From Paludibacter sp. (lineage in GTDB: Bacteria > Bacteroidota > Bacteroidia > Bacteroidales > Paludibacteraceae), in assembly GCA_028748945.1 (NCBI GenBank), contig JAQTOL010000102.1, forward strand, positions 1 to 9,244: a DNA stretch of 9,244 bases. Direction: 5' to 3'. Under the pieces are notes generated by a model. The model was not told the DNA's origin. It did no database searches and saw only the letters and a program-made list of their open reading frames with translations. Positions 5,665 to 9,244 of the stretch are shown here, one piece after another. Position 1 is the stretch's first letter, and each line of letters opens with the position of its first letter. The position numbers and the translations under genes were made by a program.

Positions 5665-7773
5665 TTACATATTCTGGTCGATTAAATTAATTTTTTGTTC
5701 TATCAAATTGCTTTCTTCTTTCAATGATTCAATTTTTCGTTCCATTTCTTTTATTAATCCGCCTCCTTTTTTGGAAGAAGATGTAAAAAATCCAATATTG
5801 TTTTCGTAGGTGCCTATTTCCGATTTAAGGTGCTCGAAGGCTCGCATTAGTTTTTCGCGTTCCCGGTTCAATTTGTTTTCACCTTTGTTATTCATGTCTT
5901 TCAGATTGCTTTTGAATGAATTCAGGCGTCTGTTTGAGGCATCAATGTTCAGTTCTTCAAATTGTTTATCCACCGCTTCACGGTATTCTTTATAAATTTT
6001 GTCTTTTTCCTTGAAAGGTACATGTCCAATTTCGTTCCATTCACTCATTAATGATCGTAAAGCAGTCTGTGATTCATTGGAGTTCCCTGTTTTATCCAAT
6101 TTATTAATTTTTTCAATTAATTCTTTTTTCTTGTTCAGATTTTCAGTTTCAAGGGTCCGTTGACCGGAAGTACTTTTGTTCTTTTGTTCAAAGAAATAAT
6201 CGCATGCAGCGATAAATTGATTCCATAATTCGTCCGATAATTTTTTGGGAACAAGTCCGATTGTTTTCCATTCTTTTTGTAGAAGGATAAGTTTTTCACT
6301 CGTTTCCTTCCATTCTTTACTCTCCTTTAAAAGTTCTGCCTGTTCACACAGAGCTCTTTTTTTGTCGGCATTCTGAGTCAGTAAATTTTTTGATTCCTTG
6401 TAAAATTCCCCTTTAGCCGCAAAAAAGGCATCGCAGGCTTTACGGTAACGGTCAAATATTTTAGGATTTGTCTTACGGGGCGCAAAGCCAATAGATCTCC
6501 ATTCTTCCTGCCATGCAATAACTGTCTTGGTCGCGTCATCCCAACCATGGTAGTTGTTAAGATTACTATATTCAAATGCCTCTATTTTTTCGCATAATGC
6601 AATCTTTAACTCCAGATTTTTTTCTTCCATCTTCCTGATGGTTTCAAAATAGGTCTGGTGTTTTTTGTTAATTGCTGTTGATGCTTCTTTGAAGCGTGTC
6701 CAGACTTCTTCCCTTATTTCGCGGGCAACAGGTCCTAGTTCATGCCATTCTTCGTGTAATTTCTGAAGTTTTTGGAATGCTAAAATTATATCCGGTTCTT
6801 CTGCTAATTTTTCAGCAGCATCGCAGAGCAAATTTTTAGACTCCAGATTTTTCTTGAAATCGTATTCACGTAGTTCATTGTTTATCTTTATTAAATCCCA
6901 AAACGATTCCTGATATAAATTGTATTGTTTCCACAGTTCAGTGGAAGCCGTTTGCGGAACTTGTCCGATCGATTTCCATTTTTGTTGTAGTGCCCGAAAT
7001 TCATTAATATGTGTAGAAACATCGTCATTGCTTGCAACCAACACTTTCATTTGTTCCAAAAGATGTTGCTTTTGGAGTAAATTATTTTCCTTTTCACTTT
7101 CCTTTTGAGCCATTGCTGAGGCTTTTTTTGCCCTGAATGTATTTAAAAGAGATTTAAAAATATCCTCCAATTCATCTTTCGAAGCAATAAAATCTTCTTC
7201 ATTCCCTTCAGCTTCTATAAATTGTTTTTTTTGATCTTCAACTTCTGACTTAATCTTTTTGTAAAAAAGTTGTTTAATGTGTTCCACTTCATCTTTCGCC
7301 TCATCCACTTCTTTGTTGATTAACAACTTTAAGGCATCGATTAATTCCTGTTTCGTGCTCGAGGTATAATCGGGTATATTCAAAGCAACTTCTTTTGGTT
7401 GATCGTTAACATCAAGTTCTAAACTTACTTCAGGAATTACTTCCAATGCAGTTTCTTTGACTTTTTCAGTATCCTTTACTTCTTTGGCAATTTTTATAGT
7501 ATCGGTTTCTGCAACTTCCTCAGTGGTAGTTGCTTCGTCGGTAATTTTTACGTCATCAGTCACATTAACTTCATTCGTAATTGTCAATTCTTCAGATTCA
7601 GCAACTTCTTCGTTCGCTGTCGCTTCATCAGTAACTATTACTTCATCAATCTTCTTGACTTCTTTCGTAACTTTTTTTGCCTTAGCAGTTTTTTCAACTT
7701 TAGCATCTTCTGTAATTTCAGTTTCTTCGTGTGGTACGATTTCAGAATCCTTGTTTAAATCAAGTGGGCTCAT
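5665..7773 (-). CDS. Five-repeat DUF349-domain protein with acidic N-terminal tail
   Basis: The product is 702 residues when started at ATG 7773; the frame also contains a TTG two codons upstream (7779), which I reject. It has no signal peptide or membrane segment, so it should be cytoplasmic. Residues 1-130 are low-complexity, rich in Glu, Lys, Thr and Val, and contain a 30-residue imperfect tandem duplication. Residues 140-240 are helical and charged. Then come five copies of a W-x-x-[IL]-G-x-[VA] motif: WKSIGQVP (Trp266), WHELGPVA (343), WRSIGFAP (425), WKTIGLVP (502) and WNEIGHVP (579). Each is followed by a helix rich in Phe/Tyr and Lys. The spacing is 77-82 residues, the DUF349 (PF03993) repeat. 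The last 90 or so residues are a predicted coiled coil containing ENNIGFF and ending NLIEQKINLIDQNM. From memory this architecture is common in Bacteroidales; its biochemical role is not known to me. It is probably transcribed alone, with a candidate promoter at 7851 and a strong terminator at 5581-5626. Confidence 0.95.
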   Translation of the reverse strand: MSPLDLNKDSEIVPHEETEITEDAKVEKTAKAKKVTKEVKKIDEVIVTDEATANEEVAESEELTITNEVNVTDDVKITDEATTTEEVAETDTIKIAKEVKDTEKVKETALEVIPEVSLELDVNDQPKEVALNIPDYTSSTKQELIDALKLLINKEVDEAKDEVEHIKQLFYKKIKSEVEDQKKQFIEAEGNEEDFIASKDELEDIFKSLLNTFRAKKASAMAQKESEKENNLLQKQHLLEQMKVLVASNDDVSTHINEFRALQQKWKSIGQVPQTASTELWKQYNLYQESFWDLIKINNELREYDFKKNLESKNLLCDAAEKLAEEPDIILAFQKLQKLHEEWHELGPVAREIREEVWTRFKEASTAINKKHQTYFETIRKMEEKNLELKIALCEKIEAFEYSNLNNYHGWDDATKTVIAWQEEWRSIGFAPRKTNPKIFDRYRKACDAFFAAKGEFYKESKNLLTQNADKKRALCEQAELLKESKEWKETSEKLILLQKEWKTIGLVPKKLSDELWNQFIAACDYFFEQKNKSTSGQRTLETENLNKKKELIEKINKLDKTGNSNESQTALRSLMSEWNEIGHVPFKEKDKIYKEYREAVDKQFEELNIDASNRRLNSFKSNLKDMNNKGENKLNREREKLMRAFEHLKSEIGTYENNIGFFTSSSKKGGGLIKEMERKIESLKEESNLIEQKINLIDQNM
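7456..7635 (-). repeat. 90-bp imperfect tandem duplication inside the DUF349 gene
   Basis: Two adjacent 90-bp units (7546-7635 and 7456-7545) encode VTDEATANEEVAESEEL and ITDEATTTEEVAETDTI, each followed by similar Lys/Val/Thr-rich sequence. On the plus strand the landmarks gcaacttcct (7511) and gcaacttctt (7601) are exactly 90 bp apart. The copies have diverged at DNA level, so the duplication is not recent. It lengthens the acidic, probably disordered N-terminal tail without altering the frame. Confidence 0.8.
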
Positions 7774-7831
7774 TTTCAATGTTATTTTAATAATAGTGCT
7801 TTATATTTCTACAAAACAGTTGAATTACAGT

Positions 7832-7858
7832 AGCTAAAAAATAGCTGTTACAAAAATA
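7832..7858 (-). promoter_or_regulatory. Candidate promoter of the DUF349 gene with an overlapping small palindrome
   Basis: The minus strand reads TATTTTTG at 7858-7851, the same octamer as the candidate susC promoter and a match to TAnnTTTG. Transcription would begin near 7844, about 70 nt before the ATG at 7773. No TTTG is seen 19-21 nt upstream. Just downstream of the box, AGCTA (7832-7836) and TAGCT (7842-7846) form a 5-bp inverted repeat across the predicted start point. This could be a small operator or leader hairpin, or chance. Confidence 0.33.
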
Positions 7859-7906
7859 GGTTATTTTTTTAAAATAATTGATATTTAGCACTGATAAATC
7901 TTTGTC

Positions 7907-7949
7907 ATTCTGATTTCTTAATTAGAAATACATACATAAATATCAGAAT
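7907..7949. repeat. Inverted repeat downstream of the SDR gene
   Basis: ATTCTGAT (7907-7914) pairs with ATCAGAAT (7942-7949). Inside lies a second small pair, TTTCT (7914-7918) with AGAAA (7924-7928). It begins 26 nt after the SDR stop. On the minus strand it is not followed by a T tract, so it is not a canonical intrinsic terminator. It may still mark the 3' end of the ribBA-SDR transcript or protect it from decay. The rest of the 202-nt gap before the DUF349 start is AT-rich, and I see no gene in it. Confidence 0.28.
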
Positions 7950-7975
7950 TACAACACTTTATTCTCACTGTACCA

Positions 7976-8734
7976 TTATTTTCTAAATGAAATATATGTA
8001 TTTGCCTGTTGAGCAGGATTTATTTGTATATCGTTTATGCTAACATGTGCAGGTCGGGTTACAATAAATTCGACGGTATCGGCAATGTCCTCGGCATTCA
8101 AAGGTATAAGTCCGGTATAAACTGCTTTTGCTTTATCAGCATCCCCGTGGTACCGGACAAGTGAAAATTCTGTTTCAGCCATTCCGGGTGAAACAGAACT
8201 TACTTTAATGCCATGTTTTACCAAATCGAGCCGTAAGCCTTTTGTAATGGCATTTACTGCATGCTTCGAGGCACAGTATACGCTGCCATTGGGGTAAACC
8301 TCGATACCTGCAATGGATGAGATATTGATGATGTGACCCGATTGTTGTTTTATCATGCCCGGAACAATTAACTTGGTAATATATAAAAGTCCCTTAACGT
8401 TTGTGTCAATCATTTGATCGAAATCCTTCAAATCACTTTCGTCGAAAGGTGACGCTCCGGCAGCTAATCCTGCATTATTAACCAGTAAATCAATAGTCTG
8501 AAATGTTTTAGGTAACGATTGAATTGCTTCTGTACAAGCATCATTATTACGGACATCGAAACAAAGAGATACCACTTCCACCGATGGGTAATCTGATTTT
8601 AATTGTTTCGAAAATTCTTCCAAACGTTGAGTTCTACGACCGGTAATGATTAATTGATAACCTAACTTCGCTAACCGAACCGAAATTGCTCGCCCAAAAC
8701 CCGATGTAGCTCCGGTAATAAATGCGGTTTTCAT
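7976..8734 (-). CDS. YdfG-like short-chain dehydrogenase/reductase, probably NADP-dependent
   Basis: The product is 252 residues with an ATG start, full length for a classical SDR. The Rossmann cofactor motif TGATSGFG is at residues 7-14. Arg33-Arg34 after the second strand favour NADP(H). Asp60-Val61, NNAG (86-89) and Asn112 are in place, and the catalytic set is Ser140, Tyr153 and Lys157 (YCASK). The whole length resembles E. coli YdfG, recalled as a 3-hydroxy acid dehydrogenase/malonic semialdehyde reductase. Shared landmarks are TGRR.QRLEE, ASLP-like QSLPKTFQTIDLLVNNAGLA, MIDTN.KGL and a C-terminal LPAHV.IN-like RPAHVSINDIQ. The substrate is therefore plausibly a short hydroxy acid or aldehyde, but SDR substrates are hard to predict. 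It is soluble and cytoplasmic. It lies 50 nt after the GTP cyclohydrolase II gene on the same strand, so co-transcription is likely, though no riboflavin step obviously needs it. The nearest downstream signal is a weak inverted repeat. Confidence 0.95.
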   Translation of the reverse strand: MKTAFITGATSGFGRAISVRLAKLGYQLIITGRRTQRLEEFSKQLKSDYPSVEVVSLCFDVRNNDACTEAIQSLPKTFQTIDLLVNNAGLAAGASPFDESDLKDFDQMIDTNVKGLLYITKLIVPGMIKQQSGHIINISSIAGIEVYPNGSVYCASKHAVNAITKGLRLDLVKHGIKVSSVSPGMAETEFSLVRYHGDADKAKAVYTGLIPLNAEDIADTVEFIVTRPAHVSINDIQINPAQQANTYISFRK

Positions 8735-8784
8735 AATTTGTCTGATATGTTTTATAACCTATAAACTGTTAATTATTCATTAGT

Positions 8785-9244
8785 TCACTCGTTTTTTCCT
8801 TTTACATATTTAAGCTCGTGTCCCATTTTTAATTTTTTTGTTTGCATATAAAATGCATTGTAGGGGTTTGTGCTTATTTCAATGGGAACATTTTCAACAA
8901 TAGTGAGTCCGTAGGCTTCCAGTCCGATTCGTTTAACAGGATTATTTGTCATAAGCCGTATTTTGCTGACACCAATTTCACGTAATATTTGTGCTCCAAC
9001 CCCGTAATCACGTTCATCAGCATCAAATCCCAGGTGAAGATTAGCGTCCACTGTGTCCATACCTTCTTCCTGCAATTTATAGGCTTTTATCTTGTTCATA
9101 AGACCAATTCCACGACCTTCCTGATTCATATAAACTACCACGCCTTTCCCTTCTTTTTCAATAAGCTCCATTGCTTTATGTAGTTGTTCACCACACTCGC
9201 AGCGCATCGAACCAAAAATGTCGCCTGTCATGCACGATGAGTGA
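8785..9244 (-). CDS. ribA: GTP cyclohydrolase II, probably the C-terminal half of bifunctional RibBA (partial)
   Basis: The frame is open through the right edge; the visible 152 residues include HSSC immediately before the first ATG (9231), so that ATG is internal, not the start. The enzyme opens the imidazole ring of GTP to give 2,5-diamino-6-ribosylamino-pyrimidinone phosphate, formate and pyrophosphate, the first committed riboflavin step. The zinc-binding cysteines are present with the family's spacing: one in HSSC (codon 9232-9234) and two in RCECG, 11 and 13 residues later. Also conserved are [21 protein letters not shown] (active-site Tyr region) and [15 protein letters not shown]. The tail [17 protein letters not shown] is like that of RibBA proteins, which in Bacteroidota usually carry an N-terminal dihydroxybutanone-phosphate synthase domain; that half lies outside the window, so the fusion is inferred. 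It ends at a TGA, 50 nt before the SDR gene. Confidence 0.95.
   Translation of the reverse strand, partial: HSSCMTGDIFGSMRCECGEQLHKAMELIEKEGKGVVVYMNQEGRGIGLMNKIKAYKLQEEGMDTVDANLHLGFDADERDYGVGAQILREIGVSKIRLMTNNPVKRIGLEAYGLTIVENVPIEISTNPYNAFYMQTKKLKMGHELKYVKGKNE

Noticed and set aside
5488..5685. 65-codon plus-strand frame in the intergenic region
   Set aside because: It is AT-driven (many Ile, Leu and Phe codons), runs through the terminator hairpin and into the 3' end of the DUF349 gene, and resembles no known protein.
7457..7837. 126-codon plus-strand reading frame rich in Ser, Val and Thr
   Set aside because: It lies antisense to the repetitive acidic tail of the DUF349 gene; its long open frame and membrane-like composition follow from the Glu/Val/Thr codons on the other strand.
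7907..7949. Intrinsic terminator for the SDR gene
   Set aside because: The stem is AT-rich and no T tract follows it on the minus strand, so I keep it only as an inverted repeat.
8785..9231. A 148-residue stand-alone GTP cyclohydrolase II starting at ATG 9231
   Set aside because: The frame continues upstream in HSSC, which supplies the first zinc-binding cysteine of the family, so the gene is cut by the window edge rather than starting here.
1..9244. Mobile element, phage, CRISPR or defence system
   Set aside because: No transposase, integrase, terminal inverted repeats, regular spacer arrays or defence-type domains are visible; all long frames belong to PUL or core-genome families.

Overview
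The window looks like chromosomal DNA of a Bacteroidota species, most likely order Bacteroidales. The evidence is a SusC/SusD outer-membrane pair, AT-rich intergenic DNA, start codons without clear Shine-Dalgarno sites, and two TATTTTTG boxes that fit the Bacteroidota -7 promoter consensus TAnnTTTG. Genus and species cannot be read from the sequence. Every gene I can support lies on the minus strand, so transcription runs from right to left.

Right part (about 7976-9244): the C-terminal part of a GTP cyclohydrolase II (riboflavin synthesis, probably the second half of a bifunctional RibBA), cut by the window edge. It is followed 50 nt later by a YdfG-like short-chain dehydrogenase. Middle (5665-7773): one long cytoplasmic protein with five DUF349-type repeats, an acidic N-terminal tail containing an internal 30-residue duplication, and a C-terminal coiled coil. 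It is closed by a strong intrinsic terminator at about 5581-5626. These three genes look like ordinary core genome.

The 514-bp AT-rich gap 5151-5664 separates that block from a polysaccharide utilisation locus (PUL). It holds the terminator, a candidate promoter for the PUL operon, and two sets of short repeats that could be regulator sites.

Left part (1-5150): susC-like (TonB-dependent transporter), then susD-like (surface glycan-binding lipoprotein) after 19 nt, then 12 nt later the first 51 codons of a third lipoprotein, which looks like an IPT/TIG-type surface glycan-binding protein. The three are spaced as one operon. Together they should capture an oligosaccharide at the cell surface and pull it through the outer membrane using TonB energy. 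The enzymes and regulator that would reveal the substrate are not in the window and may lie beyond the left edge.

I see no tRNA, rRNA, CRISPR array, insertion sequence or phage gene. Nothing here demands a new biological system. The most unusual items are the layout of the DUF349 protein, the repeats upstream of susC, and two start codons where the longest reading frame gives a wrong TTG start.
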